From contig JAKSYS010000541.1 in the NCBI GenBank assembly GCA_022925895.1, positions 1-42,984 on the forward strand: 42,984 nt of DNA. The letters run 5' to 3'. Positions within the stretch are counted from its first letter, which is position 1; every line of letters starts with the position of its first letter. Below the pieces are notes generated by a model, which ran no database searches, was not told where the DNA came from, and saw only the letters and a list, made by a program, of their open reading frames with translations. The stretch comes from Fragilaria crotonensis (Eukaryota; Bacillariophyta; Fragilariophyceae; Fragilariales; Fragilariaceae). Below, one piece after another: positions 10,647-21,796 of the stretch. Made by a program: the position numbers and the translations under genes.

Positions 10647-10792
10647 GGTGGATAGAGCACGCGACAACTTCCTACTAAACTTGCGTAAAAACGGACGACG
10701 GACGGTTCGATATTTACGAATACGTATGTAAAAAATTGTGTTATTGATGAAGATATGATTAATCGACTTCTTGTTTTCTGCAATTTTCTTAA

Positions 10793-10806
10793 CATAGTAC
10801 CTGGAC
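10793..10806. repeat. Target site duplication of the LINE, copy 2
   Basis: CATAGTACCTGGAC, identical to 1403-1416, abuts the 5' end of the minus-strand retrotransposon. It is followed by AG, which completes the inverted repeat of the DNA transposon. Confidence 0.65.
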
Positions 10807-11091
10807 AGATGAGTCACTAGTACGGCAAATTGAGCCCTTTTCATCAATCCCTTGTCTCATCACTCTTCTAATGCACTAAGATATTCATTGACAATAGGTC
10901 AGCTAGGAGTGTGCGTTGCAAGAAATGCAATATCTTTCTTTTTGATCTTAAATTTTCCGTTTCTTCGCATGAACGAATTTTCGTGGGACTTCGTAGGTAA
11001 AGTCCCGGTTGCCAAAAATTCTCATTTGAGGGTGCTTCCGAAGTGCATAAATCAGTCCATCGACGATTAAACACATCCTCAATGCCCCTGC

Positions 11092-13717
11092 TTACACCAT
11101 TGTAGGTGGGATTGCAGGGACCAACTCCCTACGAGGAATGTAAGTGGTCCACTCACGAGGCAGTGTTGCAAGTTTTGCCAGGATTGGATCTCGCCTTTTG
11201 AGGTCCTTGAGAAGGAAGTCCACCTTCGCCTCCGGCAAGACCCACCTGATCACATCGCCCCAATCCTTGTCAGTAAGTGATGCCGCATCAATTTCAAACT
11301 TAAGTAGTGCTGTCTGCGCTTTGTCTAATACCTTGAGCATCGCCTCACTTTTTTTGTCCGCCACTTTCACCCTTGCCGCTTCGTTCAACTCAAGCTGCTG
11401 TTGCTGCGCTTGCAGCGTCACTCCAGCATTCCCAATACGGGATTCGCAGTGATTCCACTGTCCACCAGCGGAGAAGGCCTTTCCACTGCTAAGCAGCTCT
11501 GCCACTTGCCCAGCCTTTGTTGCTGCCCTTTCAACATGAACAGCCCTTGGAATCGCAGCATCCCAAATCCCAGGGTTGAATCCGTCAGCTTCAATCGAAT
11601 CAACCAGGATGTCGTAGCAAAGTTGTAAGTTCACCAGTCCAGCGTCTTCTTTGTGTTGTCCGAGCTCTTTCCTAACCCTCTTGTTCTCCAGGCAGCTTCT
11701 TGTAAATGGCACAAAGCCAACTTTTGCCCACAACCAAAGAATTTTTTCCTTTGTGAAATGCGTATTGAATGGTCTGTTGGAATTGATGTCATCGGCGGTG
11801 CCATTGACAATGGTTGGCAAGTCGCTGAAATCAAGATTGAGCACCGCACATGGAAGCCGTTCGCCATTTCTCCTTGCAAGTCCTCGCACTCGAAGCTTCT
11901 CCTGCACCACCTGCTCGCCTCGAGCGTACGTGGCAGACTTAAAGGGTCCGTACAGGGCGTCCATTTCTTGTTGAACGCTTGTAGCGTTAGGTAAGCCCAT
12001 CAGAATGATGAGACCACGCTCGAATAGTGCTGCTCGATGTGCCAAAATCTTTTCTGACGAAACGATTCTTCCAGGTCCGGCATCAACCTTTAATATAACA
12101 GGTCCTTGGTTAAGCTTGCCTGTCCTTTCGTCGAATACGGCTGTCTTATGCATGTTGGGGTACAGAGGCACAATCACGTTTTCGATGTACTCGTTGAGCA
12201 ATGTGTCGTCCATTGATCCGCGAGGGCGTACAGCATAAAAGCTATCAGACTCCACACGAGTTGGGCAACCATACCTTCCTGTCACTTTGGGAGACCAACA
12301 AGCCAATCAACCTTGACGCGAAAATTCCCCTCTGACTTTGCCGATGAATCGTATATGAAAAATGGTGGCAAAGCTTCTCCAGCGGCGTTTGTTGCGTATG
12401 CACCTGTCACATGCCTTGCTGATTTGACTCCTCTTGTTGCTCCTCTCTGAAATGATGGATTGTGATATGAAACTGCGCGAGAGCCGCCCTTGTCGCCTGT
12501 AATGCTGAGGTCATGGTGAGTCTCATCCATGTTTATGAATCGTCTCTCCGTGTCCTGCTTGAACCGAACCTCTGACACCAATGCTCCATTCTCCGCATCG
12601 AAGACCTTTTCATCCTCAACAAGACCGGTTGCTAGTATGTCCTTCTTCGCATCGTCAAACCACTGGTTGAGATTATCGTACGTCGTCCACTGAGCACGAG
12701 CATCCTCCACAGCTATCTTTGTGGCTGCTTGAAGGGCATCCGGAAACTCTGCGCATGCCTTTCGCCAAACGGACTCAGGCTTGTAAAGGTTGGCGTGCGG
12801 AGTTCCCACAATGGAAGCACCTATCAACCGCTTCAAGTCCTTGCCTTTGAGTTCACCATCTCCAACCTGACAAACTCCAGCATGCGTCGCGGCCATTTCC
12901 ATCAACTTAATCGGAATTTTGGACTCAGGACCTTTCTTCCCTGTTGGGCTGCATCCAGCGAGGCCGTCCTTTGTAGCCTGATACACGGTGCTACGTGCCA
13001 AGCGTTTGCTGCCATCAAGAGAGTATTCGACGTTGAGTCTGTCGCACATTTTACCAACAGGCTCGCCTGTGGTGCTGGAGGCGACCAGATTCGTTGCAGT
13101 CTTGAAAGCTGTTTTGTACCTAAGTTCGTAATCCAACTTTCTTCTCTTGAGTTCGAGTTTATGAGCACTTGCTTGTTTGGATGAACGTCGACTACGTTTG
13201 CTGGTTGACCGAGACGATGCTGTGGAGCTCAGGGTTGTGAAGCTTGAGGAATTGGTGCTGTTCATTGTGACGGGGGATATGTTCCTTAATTCGTCATCTC
13301 CTCCTGTTAAATCAATAACCATGTCCAGTTTATCTTGAATTGACTTTCGAATAAGAACATCGTAGGTACCTTTGTCTCTCCTAGCTTGAACACACGAGTA
13401 GAGCGTACTTAATGGAACAGTTCCATGCTTGTTCTGTAGTGAGACCATTGACAATCACCTTCGTCGATTTTGTGGATTGACGATGCGATTAAATTAGTTA
13501 GTATGGATTTCCTGTAGGATATGGGATTGATTGGAAGTCGACACTCATTTTTTGAAGCCATTTTGTCTGTTCACAATGGTAATTTTAGTGCAGCCGCAAG
13601 AAACAGAATACGTACCAACTTGACCGCATCTTCAACAGTGCATTTTGTCGATGGCCTACCAAAAGATACTGACGCGGATGCTGGACCTGTACAGCCTTTC
13701 TTTCCTTTGCTTGACAT
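11092..13717 (-). pseudogene. DDE transposase (pogo/Tc1-like), frame broken
   Basis: Two overlapping frames (13454-12282 and 12306-11092) together encode one transposase that would cut and rejoin the element ends. The catalytic acid positions are visible: NMDET near the end of the first frame, then VDAGPG and LPNATSVQQEMD-YGPFKS in the second, giving a DDD-type triad. Upstream is a basic Ser/Arg/Lys stretch (about residues 85-110 of the first frame) after a helix-turn-helix-like N-terminus. The frames meet near 12290 (CCCAAAGTG) with one base missing. A likely first exon starts at 13717 (MSSKGKKGC) and could splice over 13615-13434 (GT...AG, with a TACTAAC branch-like word at about 13497-13503). 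That intron is inference. The long C-terminal region is Ala/Lys/Gln-rich helix. Confidence 0.72.
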
Positions 13718-13953
13718 GTTAAAAAAAAATCGACTTAACCTACGAACTTTAATGTAAGGCGAGAAAAAAAATTAAACATTTTTGATCCGCGCCATCTTTT
13801 GAAAAAGACCTCCTCTACACAAACAAGCTACAGTAACCCCATATCGATTGCTGTGTACAACAACTTTTGACTTGGAGAAATGATTGATCTTCGTGAATGA
13901 ATAGGCTGAAATCACTCGATTCTGAATCTGTCCAGGTATACCCGTAATTTTGG

Positions 13954-13979
13954 CTGTCCAGGTACTATGCTTATGCTCG
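13954..13979. repeat. Right terminal inverted repeat of the DNA transposon
   Basis: The reverse complement of 13954-13976 equals the rejoined left repeat (1394-1416 region plus 10807-10808) over 23 bp. The flanking TA is at 13980-13981. A partial second copy of the core, CTGTCCAGGTA, lies 26 bp further in at 13928-13938, in the same orientation. It may be a second transposase binding site. Confidence 0.68.
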
Positions 13980-14252
13980 TATGGCTTGTTTCGCTTCGTA
14001 GCAAAATATAGTGCAACTCGTGTAGGATCAGTACAAAATCCGTGACGTCTTCGTTTTATGCCAGGGGATGGCAGCCTCGCACATCGAAACAAGACGATCG
14101 AAACCACACCAAAAAAAGTTGTTCGGACCATGATATTGTAACGACAACTTCACCAACTTACACTTCGTAACTGCCGAGCCTTTTGTTGCGACTGGATCAA
14201 TAATATACTTCAAGGCAGAGTTTAACTTGCGAGGGTCGGCAGTTGAGACATA

Positions 14253-17200
14253 ATGAAGACGCTCGCAACGTATTATCAGTGTTGGCTTGAAATCACCAAG
14301 CAACAACGATACCGAGACAAATGGCTGTCAGACGAACTCTATTTCCGTGCAATCAATGCCCAGTTTCCAACTCTCAAGGCCCTTGGATTCGATAGAGGCA
14401 TGTTGAACAAAGCAATTTCATCATGCGAAGGCGCAACACTTGATGACTTCACAGAATTGAATGATACTGGCCGATTCCGGAGGTCAGCCAAAGGCCTTGA
14501 TATCTTCGGCAATCCAAAACGAAAGATCTGGGGATACTACGTAACAGATCCCGGAGGATTGGTCGAACGTCCGCCAGATGGAAAGAAATGTTTCTTGTCT
14601 CTGTTGCAAGACGCAGGAATAAATGATCGCTATAGTGTGGCACGTGGTTCATCGGAAATTGTGGATCTGACGACGGAAATTCATATCCAATCGAGAGCAA
14701 AGAGGAAAGCTGAAGCAGGTGCAGCTGTTGCGGCACAATCTCCTGGTAGTCAGAAGAAAGCAAAGGCTTCTCAACTTGCTTCTGGATCTGATTCGGCAAT
14801 TATCTCGGTAGAGAGCTACTGGGACAGTCCGGAGGCAAAAAAAGCTCTTCCTTGGGAGCTCAACCGACAACCGAAGCGTTGTTGATGTTCTTCAGCAACG
14901 TATAGAAAGGCTGCAGCAAGTCAATAGAAGTCCTGACGGGTGGAGAGACCTCATTGATAAGCATGATGTAGACAATCTCTGTTCTCCGTATGATATCTTC
15001 ATAATACGACAGCGATGCTCCATTCTTTGCTTAGCATATATCATGGCCTTGGAGGAGATGAACTCTGCTCGGTGGGTAGAAGATTGCTGCTCCCAGGCTG
15101 TCTATGATAGCAATAGGATGGGCATTGAAGCCGCAACCAGCAAGCTTACAGTTGCAGGCTGGAATATCCTACTGCGGCGAATCGCGAGCACTTTCCGTTA
15201 CCAGACCCGAAGATACATAAACAAAGAAACCACTCCCTGATCTTCTAGAGTACTTCCGTGAAGAAATCACATTACCATGGATTGACTACTGTATTGGAAG
15301 CCTTGCTGACCTAACAGTGGAATCGGCACGTAACGAGCTGATCACTAAGATAATTCCTAACTATTGTTCGCAGGTGAATGACGATGACACGGAGGAGAAT
15401 GCAACAAACGAGAACGGTGAATCTAGTACTACAATTAAAGACTGCTGCCCACTCCTTCAGACGTATCTAGATTCTCCTATCTCATTGACGACAACCTGGC
15501 GATGGCTTCGACGTCTCGGCTTTCATTACGACAGTCGCAAGAAATCCTTCTTTGTTGATGGGCATGAGAGACCCAATGTCGTATTCCACCGGAACGAGTT
15601 CTGCACGAAATACCTATCGAAGCTTGAACCTCGAACCCATCGATGGATTCAAGTGAGAAGAGAAACTGTGGAAAAGTGGAAGTCAGAGAAAGAATTTCAG
15701 ACGACGTCGGAGGTCAAGGATATTCTTACCAAGAGCAGCCTTCGGGCAAAGAAATGATTGAATTCCACGTGGACGATTTTGATTTTCTTCATTCGGTTGC
15801 GGAGGAAATGGGCTTTGGTATGTTTGGAGGGAACCTCAGCGTTCGCAAGCCGCTAGGTCTGAAACCACTGATGATCTTCGGCCAAGATGAAAGCGTGTTC
15901 AACCAGTTTCTGCTCAAATCACGCCAATGGGTTGGGCCACTAGGTCAACGTCCACTTTTGCCAAAGACGGACGGAATGAGCCTCATGCTCTCCGCAATTC
16001 AATCGCGTGAAACCGGATTCGGAGTTCCGATCAGTCGGATTCAGATGGAAGAAATAAATGAGACTCGTCGTGGTCATAACTATGTTGACCTTGATGCAGC
16101 GATTGCAGTTCATGGCCAAGTGTCCAAGAAAGACCTGGAAGAATCGCCATTTGTTGTGAGTTTCGAATTGGGAGCAAACAACGAAGGGTATTGGACTTAC
16201 AATCACATGAGCATGCAGTTTGAGGACTGCGTCGACTGCATCAAAGTTATATACCCCCAATTTGACTTCGTTTTCTGTTTGATCATTCGCAGGGACATTC
16301 AAAGAAATTGACGGGCGGTCTAGATGCTTACAGTATGAATAGAAGCTATGGAGGAGCACAACCAATAATGCGTGAGTCAAAAATAAAGGAACACGATGGG
16401 TACCTCGGGATGCATGCTGCACGAACCTTAAACGTTGGCGACACACAATCTTTTGTGTTTACCTCGGAGGATGATGGTCCATTCTGGATGTCACCACAAG
16501 AACGGGAACTTAACCGTGATGACCGCATACTCCCATCTCCGGCAGGCATTCCGCGAATGCGAAACAAAACCATCGCTGAACTCAAATCGGAGCTCGCTCC
16601 ACTCAATATCTTGAGCAATCGCCGCCAATATCGCCTGACCGAATTACAACAGATTGCAAGGGATAACAATTTGGATCCAAAAGTGGAAAGGACAAGGGAG
16701 AAAAAGGTTGGTTAGGCCAGCCGAAAGGTCTCATGCAAGTCCTTTGGGAGCGAGGATGGATAGATGAAGGCAATATTGACAAGTATACAATGGATATTGC
16801 GAAGGACAAGAATGATGGTGAAGATATGGAGGATGCCGAAAATTGGAGCTTAAAATATCTGATGGCATCGTGTCTTGACTTTGCTGAAGAGATGACAGCG
16901 TTGCAGCATGTGGGACATGCACTTGGAGTTTCGGTCCTCATCACTCAAAGTTCCACGCCGAAATGGCCGGCGAGGGAATTGAATACAGTTGGGGGTGTCG
17001 AAGAGTGTCTACCGCAAAATGCCACTGGATTCTAAAAGGGAAAGACATCTTTCAAGGCGTTAGTGAAAGAATGTACAAGCAGAGATGTCCTCAAAACAGT
17101 GACAGTGCGAAAGCTTTCGACGGGCACGATCATACATATGTGCATACTTTGTCCTTCATCAACAAAACCTGAACAGTTGCGAGGACAGTATTCCTACAGC

Positions 17201-17360
17201 ACTCACCTTGCCTCGGATTGAACGCGTCAGGAAGGAATTCAAAACCCACCGAGCTGTAGTTGACTTTGATGCTGGCTTTGTGCAAAGCTTTGTCTCGCCT
17301 GCAATAGAGGACGTTGTTCTGATGGCAGCAAAGAATGAAACGCCAGCAGCAGGAGTATAA
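14253..17360 (+). pseudogene. Degenerate DDE-type transposase, family not assigned
   Basis: A string of plus-strand frames (14253-14885, 14880-15240, 15226-15757, 15740-16311, 16260-16715, 16700-17035, then fragments to about 17360) reads as one long protein broken at least six times. Recognisable blocks in order: an N-terminal half rich in charged helices; WRWLRRLGFHYDSRKKSFF-VDGHERP; MIEFHVDDF; IFGQDESVFNQFLL; FELGANNEGYWTYNHM; a displaced frame with LFDHS-GHSKK; then GDTQSFVF, DDGPFWMSP and GEGIEYSWG. The GQDE, FDHSxGH and GEGIEYSWG blocks could supply the acidic triad (inference). Similar transposase-like proteins are multicopy in diatom genomes to my knowledge, but I cannot name the superfamily. 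Breaks are mostly one missing base, with two extra-base cases, one in an A7 run near 14840. No inverted repeats were found around it. Confidence 0.6.
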
Positions 17361-17639
17361 CGTCTGAGACGCTATCGGTACTTTCGGAAATGCAAGACCG
17401 ATAAAGACGAATCTGTTCAACGTGCAGCTCACCTTCAATTATTCTCGTTGCTTCTTCATCGTTTCGGCCTCGTAGTGCAAATAGATGCGAATGAAACAGA
17501 TTGTCGAAGATATAGATTTATGGATCATACCGAATTCTTGTTCTATTTTGAGGAGACTGCCGGAGGATTGGAGGCAGTTTCTCAGTTCAACTAAAATTTT
17601 AGAATACTGAGTCTACGTGCTCCTACCATATATTGCCTC
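17361..17639. other. Spacer between transposase remnant and copia fragment
   Basis: One plus-strand frame stays open (RRYRYFRKCK... to about 17590) but matches nothing I recognise. It could be the last remnant of the upstream transposase or the lost 5' part of the copia element. Confidence 0.35.
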
Positions 17640-19298
17640 ATGGTGAAACAAGCCATACCTGTTAAGTGGATTTTCAAGATCAAGGAGGAACAAGACGGCA
17701 CACTACGGTACAAGAGCAGAATCGTACTGAAGGGCTACGTGATGGTACCTGGTGTTGACTACACAGAGTCATTTTCACCTGTGGCAACGGACACAACGGT
17801 CAGACTCGCAATTACTATCGCGCTGTACAGACAAGACGAAGGCTGGACGATTGAGATGATCGATATTGAAGCAGCGTTCTTAAATGCGGAACTTGAAGAT
17901 GACAAGCCAGTATTTGCTGAGTGGCCGGAAGGTATTGTTGAATTGGGATATATAACGGAAGACGAATTGAGACGTTACTGTATTATGCTGACACGTCCTA
18001 TGTATGGAGGAGTGGATGTCCCAAGACTTTTTATGAAGACACTCCGTAAGTACTTGACGAAGCACATGAATATGATTCAGAGTCTGGTTGATCCGTGCAT
18101 GTACTACTGGAAAGACACGAAAGGGCGTATGACCCTGATGGCAGTTGTGCATGTGGATGACGTAATTTTGGTTGGATCGAAGAAGGCGATTGAAGAATTC
18201 AAGACTAAGCTTAAGGAACGATTCAATATATCTGATCTCGGAAAGTTGAAGAAGCACTTGGGAGTATGGTACGATTGGAGCGTGGACGAAAACGGAAATG
18301 TCATTATCATTGCGAAGATGAACAAACTTGAAGATGAAATCGTGAAACCTACGAGAAGATTACTGGCAAGAAGTCAAGACATACGACACGCCCGGATACC
18401 CGAACAAGTACCTGTAAAAACGAAGGACCTACGGTTAATATGACGGATTACAGGTCAATGGTTGGAAAGATCATGTATTTAACGACGAAACTGGCACCGG
18501 ATTTGGCCAACGCAGCTCGGGAACTGGCACAGCACCTATCGAACCCAGGTGAGGATCACTGGAAGGCATTGGACAGAATGGTCGGTCATATCAAGCTACG
18601 ACCGTACGAGGACTCACGTACAGAAGACCAGGAACTACGACCTATTTCTATGGTGGATTCCGACTATGCCAAGAATACGGACAATCGCAGAGTATATCTT
18701 CGGGACTGCATACGATAGGTGGAACGCTGGTCCATTGGGAATCAAAGACCCAACACGTCGTTACACTATCGAGTACGAAGCGGAGTATATCAGTTTGGCG
18801 AGAGGTGCATGCGAGAACAAGTTTATTATGATGTTACTTGACGAAGGCATACGAAGACCGGATGAGAAACGTCATATGGGAAAAGTGTACGAGGACAATC
18901 TTGGAGCTATTTATTTGGTCAAAAATCAACATGTCGGAGCCAGAACGAAGCATATCGATGTACGTGCTCATTTTATCCGTGAACTGGAAGATAACGGTTA
19001 TTTGAACGTGCAGTTTATTCGATCGGAAGAGAATGCAGCAGACATATTGAACAAGAACTGTCCTGAAAAATTACATACGAAACACGCGAAGAACATACGA
19101 GATGGAACCCTGGATTGTTGGAGGGAGGATGTCGAGGATAGTAGGCTACTGGATAAGTCCAGTACCGGTGAGACAGTGAATACTATCGTTGGCGAAGCTG
19201 AGAGAGATTCGACGTTTGGACGGAATGTCAGATTCGAGTCAGACGTGAACTCGGAATTGAACACACGACTGAACTGGGATAAAGAATTCGAGAATTAA
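17640..19298 (+). pseudogene. Copia-type reverse transcriptase and RNase H, 5'-truncated and frame broken
   Basis: The first frame (17640-18443) is the Ty1/copia reverse transcriptase. KWIFKIKEEQDGTLRYKSRIV, VDYTESFSPVA, IDIEAAFLNAEL and the catalytic VHVDDVILVG are all visible. Translation then continues in a second frame from 18440 (DYRSMVGKIMYLTTK), a third over about 18685-18780 (GLHTIGGTLVHWESKTQHV), and the 18549 frame (EAEYISLARGA, VYEDNLGAIYLV, TKHIDVRAHFIRE, ENAADILNKN), which are the RNase H blocks of copia. All three breaks are one missing base. Gag, protease and integrase are absent upstream, so this is the 3' half of an element, followed by a putative LTR. Confidence 0.82.
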
Positions 19299-19383
19299 TC
19301 GCGTACAGTTTCCAAAGAGTCCAACAAACCAAGATTCCATCGGAGGACGAAAACTATGGAAAGTTGGAGGAAAACATTTAACA

Positions 19384-19856
19384 TGTAGGAGATTGGACAG
19401 AAGTCCACTATAAAAGAACTGGGAAGAACAAGAAGGAGACACAAGGAAGGAAGAAGACAGAGGAAGGTTCTGGAGAGACAGAGAAGGGAACCTGGAAGAG
19501 GAGTTTAGTTAGAACCTAAACTCATAACTTTTACTTTGCTGATTTTGTCAAGGCCTGACAACCGCAGTTATCACCCCATAACCAGAGCAAGTACTGTGGT
19601 ACCGCGCTCACGATATCTGGGATTCTCAACAGACACTTGACACCTGTTTCTCGTTCGAATTTTACGATCCTAGAGACTGCATAGGATATTTGCGTACTTA
19701 GGCGGAATACCGGTCAGGGCTAAACCTCGGCGTATTCCTCTCAGGAGAAGTAAAATGCATCGCCCCGGACTATTATTGATCATGGATTATAATTAAAGAC
19801 TATAGTCATTGTATTTCGGTGATTAACTATAGAACGTCTTACAAGAACCAGGGACA
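19384..19856 (+). repeat. Putative 3' LTR of the copia element
   Basis: A purine-rich stretch and the end of the RNase H frame are followed by TGTAGGAGATTGG. A segment of about 473 bp ends ...CCAGGGACA, giving TGT...ACA termini as expected for an LTR. A TATA box is close to its start. With no second LTR in the window the borders cannot be confirmed. Confidence 0.4.
19409..19415 (+). promoter_or_regulatory. TATA box in putative LTR
   Basis: TATAAAA lies 26 bp inside the inferred LTR start, in the sense orientation of the copia element. Such a position fits an LTR promoter. Confidence 0.35.
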
Positions 19857-20392
19857 TCCCAAAACGCCGCAATAAATCTGAAAAACTCGATTTCGAATCG
19901 ACATCTGAATGGACAAGGAACATACTACAGTACTATGGTATAGACGAATACTATTTCCTAAAGTGGTGAGTTGTACGAGGGTTTTTATGTGGCACGTATG
20001 CAAGCCTCGGAGTATTGTTGTCCGTCGAGATGAGTTAAATATCGAAGGGGTTAAAAGACCTGACTGCGGTCATAGCTGCGCACCCGTCGAAATTTCATAA
20101 ATACTGGAGTACCAATTGATACTTGAACTTCACGTAGGGGTGCATGTAGGGAGAACTCCAACTCTGCATCACGTGTTACTTTATCCTCGTGCTTAAATGG
20201 TGCACACTTCGAGAATGAAAAAGCGTGGTCATTCAAGCATTTTAGCCGCGGTCATGAATCGAAGTTTGTGTCCCGTTTCGTATAAAATTCCTCTACTACA
20301 CTGGTACCCAAACATATAGTGGTGAAACTTCATGAGTACCTGGTACCTGGTACTGCAGTTCGAAGGATAAATATGCGACGAATGAATGGGGC
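19857..20392. other. Spacer upstream of the kinase gene
   Basis: No credible gene. It contains the tandem word GTACCTG-GTACCTG-GTAC around 20336-20353, about 40-130 bp before the two candidate kinase starts. The promoter of the kinase gene must lie here, but no TATA box is convincing. Confidence 0.4.
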
Positions 20393-21796
20393 ATGTCCTC
20401 GGTTGTACTCGTGGAGACCCCGTGGCAGACATTATTATTTCCCCTCACGACGAGCTATCAAGTCACATTAACGCCAGAATTCACGATGATAGTACAAGAA
20501 CAAGAGGACGAGCAAGATCCAGAATGGAAGCCGCTTCCGTTTGACATTGCTGAATTGGCGAGCCGTAAGATCAATAGGGGTGTCAATCGTTTTCTATCAA
20601 ATTCGCGATTTGTGAATGCCAAATCCGTCCGATCGCTGCCTCAATTTAGCCGAGACGAAATCGTTCTCGGAAAATTGTTGGGGTCTGGAGGTTTCTCTCA
20701 CGTTTACGAGGTGAAATCAATCGCTCAATCTGAACAGAAGGATCCTTCAGCAAAAGAAGACGAGGCACGAGCATCGCTCATTGAACTTGCTAGAAAACGC
20801 CACAAAAATCAAGGGCCATTTGTTGTCAAACATATGAAGGAGAAGTTTCTCGACAACCCGAACAAGTTTCGCCACGCCGGGACTGACTTGGTCATCGAGG
20901 CTCACTTCTTGGCGTCGCTCTCTCACCCTAACATCCTGTCAATCCGAGGGTGGACGAAACATGGCGGACGCGCGTACGCAGGTGGTCTACACTCCGACTT
21001 CTTCCTCATTCTTGACCGACTCGATGAATCCCTCGATGACCGCATCAAGCAATGGTCCAAACAGCTCAAGCGTTACAGGACACCCATCCTTCAGAAGATC
21101 AACCCGAACATGAAGGAGTTGTTGTTCGCTGGGCGTCTGCAAGTAAGCCGTGATATTGCTGGGGCGCTCAGCTACCTACACGAAAACGGTATCATCTACA
21201 GAGACTTGAAACCTGGAAACATCGGATTTGATGCTAACGGTGTGGTCAAACTCTTCGATTTTGGACTTTCAAGAGAGCTGGGACCTTCTTGGTATGAAGG
21301 CTCTCGAGATGACGACGCCGAGCTTTTCGATCTTTCTGGCAAAATTGGAACCCAACGGTATATGGCGCCTGAAGTTGGCTGTAACCGACCATACAACCAA
21401 AAAGCAGATGTATACAGTTTAAGCCTCGTCCTTTGGGAGTGCTTGAGCCTTATTAAGCCATTTGCTTCGCATTCCAAGTCCATCCATCGCACCCTCGTGT
21501 TGGAAGGGGAAGAGAGACCTCCTTTGGAAGTCTCGTGGCCCTACGGCATAAGGTCTCTGCTTCAGTGCAGTTGGTGCTCTGACATTAGCGCCCGCCCCAC
21601 TATGAAAGCATTCCAGGAAATCCTGAGTCGCGAGATTGCTGATCTGAGCGTTGTGCGACCATATAGGACTCGTGTCTCGATCAAGCTTGGCAGATCGAAT
21701 TCCTGGAGATCTCTCTCCGTCGTCTCTCACTCGGCCAGCGTCAGTATTGAGAACAGCCGAATCTCAGCTTATTCCGGTGATTCCATGGATACCTAA
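20393..21796 (+). CDS. Protein kinase, TKL-like Ser/Thr type
   Basis: A complete kinase domain in an intact frame that transfers phosphate from ATP to protein Ser/Thr (or Tyr). Using the longest start (467 residues): the glycine loop GSGGFSHVYEV is at 97-107, the VAIK-type lysine K146 in FVVKHMK, YRDLKPGN at 269-276 (His of the usual HRD is Tyr), DFG at 289-291, MAPEV at 324-328, DVYSLSLVLWE at 339-349, and the ARP arginine R401. An insert rich in charged residues separates strands 2 and 3 (about 110-140). The last 50 residues are a Ser/Arg-rich tail. The in-frame ATG at 20486 (MIVQEQEDEQ) has a good context and may be the true start, since the first 31 residues look like translated leader. 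It resembles the many stramenopile TKL kinases. The substrate cannot be told. Confidence 0.88.
   Translation: MSSVVLVETPWQTLLFPLTTSYQVTLTPEFTMIVQEQEDEQDPEWKPLPFDIAELASRKINRGVNRFLSNSRFVNAKSVRSLPQFSRDEIVLGKLLGSGGFSHVYEVKSIAQSEQKDPSAKEDEARASLIELARKRHKNQGPFVVKHMKEKFLDNPNKFRHAGTDLVIEAHFLASLSHPNILSIRGWTKHGGRAYAGGLHSDFFLILDRLDESLDDRIKQWSKQLKRYRTPILQKINPNMKELLFAGRLQVSRDIAGALSYLHENGIIYRDLKPGNIGFDANGVVKLFDFGLSRELGPSWYEGSRDDDAELFDLSGKIGTQRYMAPEVGCNRPYNQKADVYSLSLVLWECLSLIKPFASHSKSIHRTLVLEGEERPPLEVSWPYGIRSLLQCSWCSDISARPTMKAFQEILSREIADLSVVRPYRTRVSIKLGRSNSWRSLSVVSHSASVSIENSRISAYSGDSMDT

Larger units (their letters stand above)
1417..10792 (-). mobile_element. Two-ORF non-LTR retrotransposon (LINE) with endonuclease, RT and RNase H
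   Basis: A near full-length minus-strand element bounded by the 14-bp duplication CATAGTACCTGGAC. Order in transcript direction: a 5' UTR of about 146 nt, ORF1 (coiled-coil protein), an overlapping TAATG, ORF2 (AP-like endonuclease, reverse transcriptase, RNase H, CCHC finger), a C-terminal tail displaced into another frame, and about 200 nt of 3' UTR. No poly(A) tail is visible at the 3' end, which finishes in a short T-rich run. The open ORF1 and near-intact ORF2, together with an undamaged duplication, suggest a fairly recent insertion. It landed inside the left inverted repeat of the DNA transposon. Confidence 0.82.
1391..13981 (-). mobile_element. DNA transposon (pogo/Tc1-like DDE), interrupted by a LINE
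   Basis: The flanking TA dinucleotides are at 1391-1392 and 13980-13981. The left end runs inward from 1393 and the right end, on the opposite strand, inward from 13979. Apart from an AG/GA difference near the tip the ends match, and they share a 23-bp inverted repeat once the retrotransposon at 1417-10792 and one copy of its 14-bp duplication are removed. The transposon itself would be about 3.2 kb and carries a minus-strand transposase at 11092-13717. A TA target duplication fits the Tc1/mariner/pogo group, as does the catalytic signature of the transposase. The transposase frame is broken, so this copy is probably inactive. Confidence 0.72.

Noticed and set aside
1534-10757. TATTGATGAAGATATG at 1534-1549 and 10742-10757 as an alternative LINE target duplication
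   Set aside because: A 16-bp match is not rare by chance in 43 kb, and this pair would leave the 14-bp CATAGTACCTGGAC pair unexplained. Using the 14-bp pair instead rebuilds the transposon inverted repeat exactly.
10647-10847. N-terminal extension of LINE ORF1 to 10847
   Set aside because: It would start outside the inferred element end and reads Lys/Ile/Asn-rich leader sequence. The ATG at 10646 is preferred.
13521-13757. Plus-strand 78-codon frame beside the transposase
   Set aside because: The minus strand here carries a better candidate first exon of the transposase with a start at 13717.
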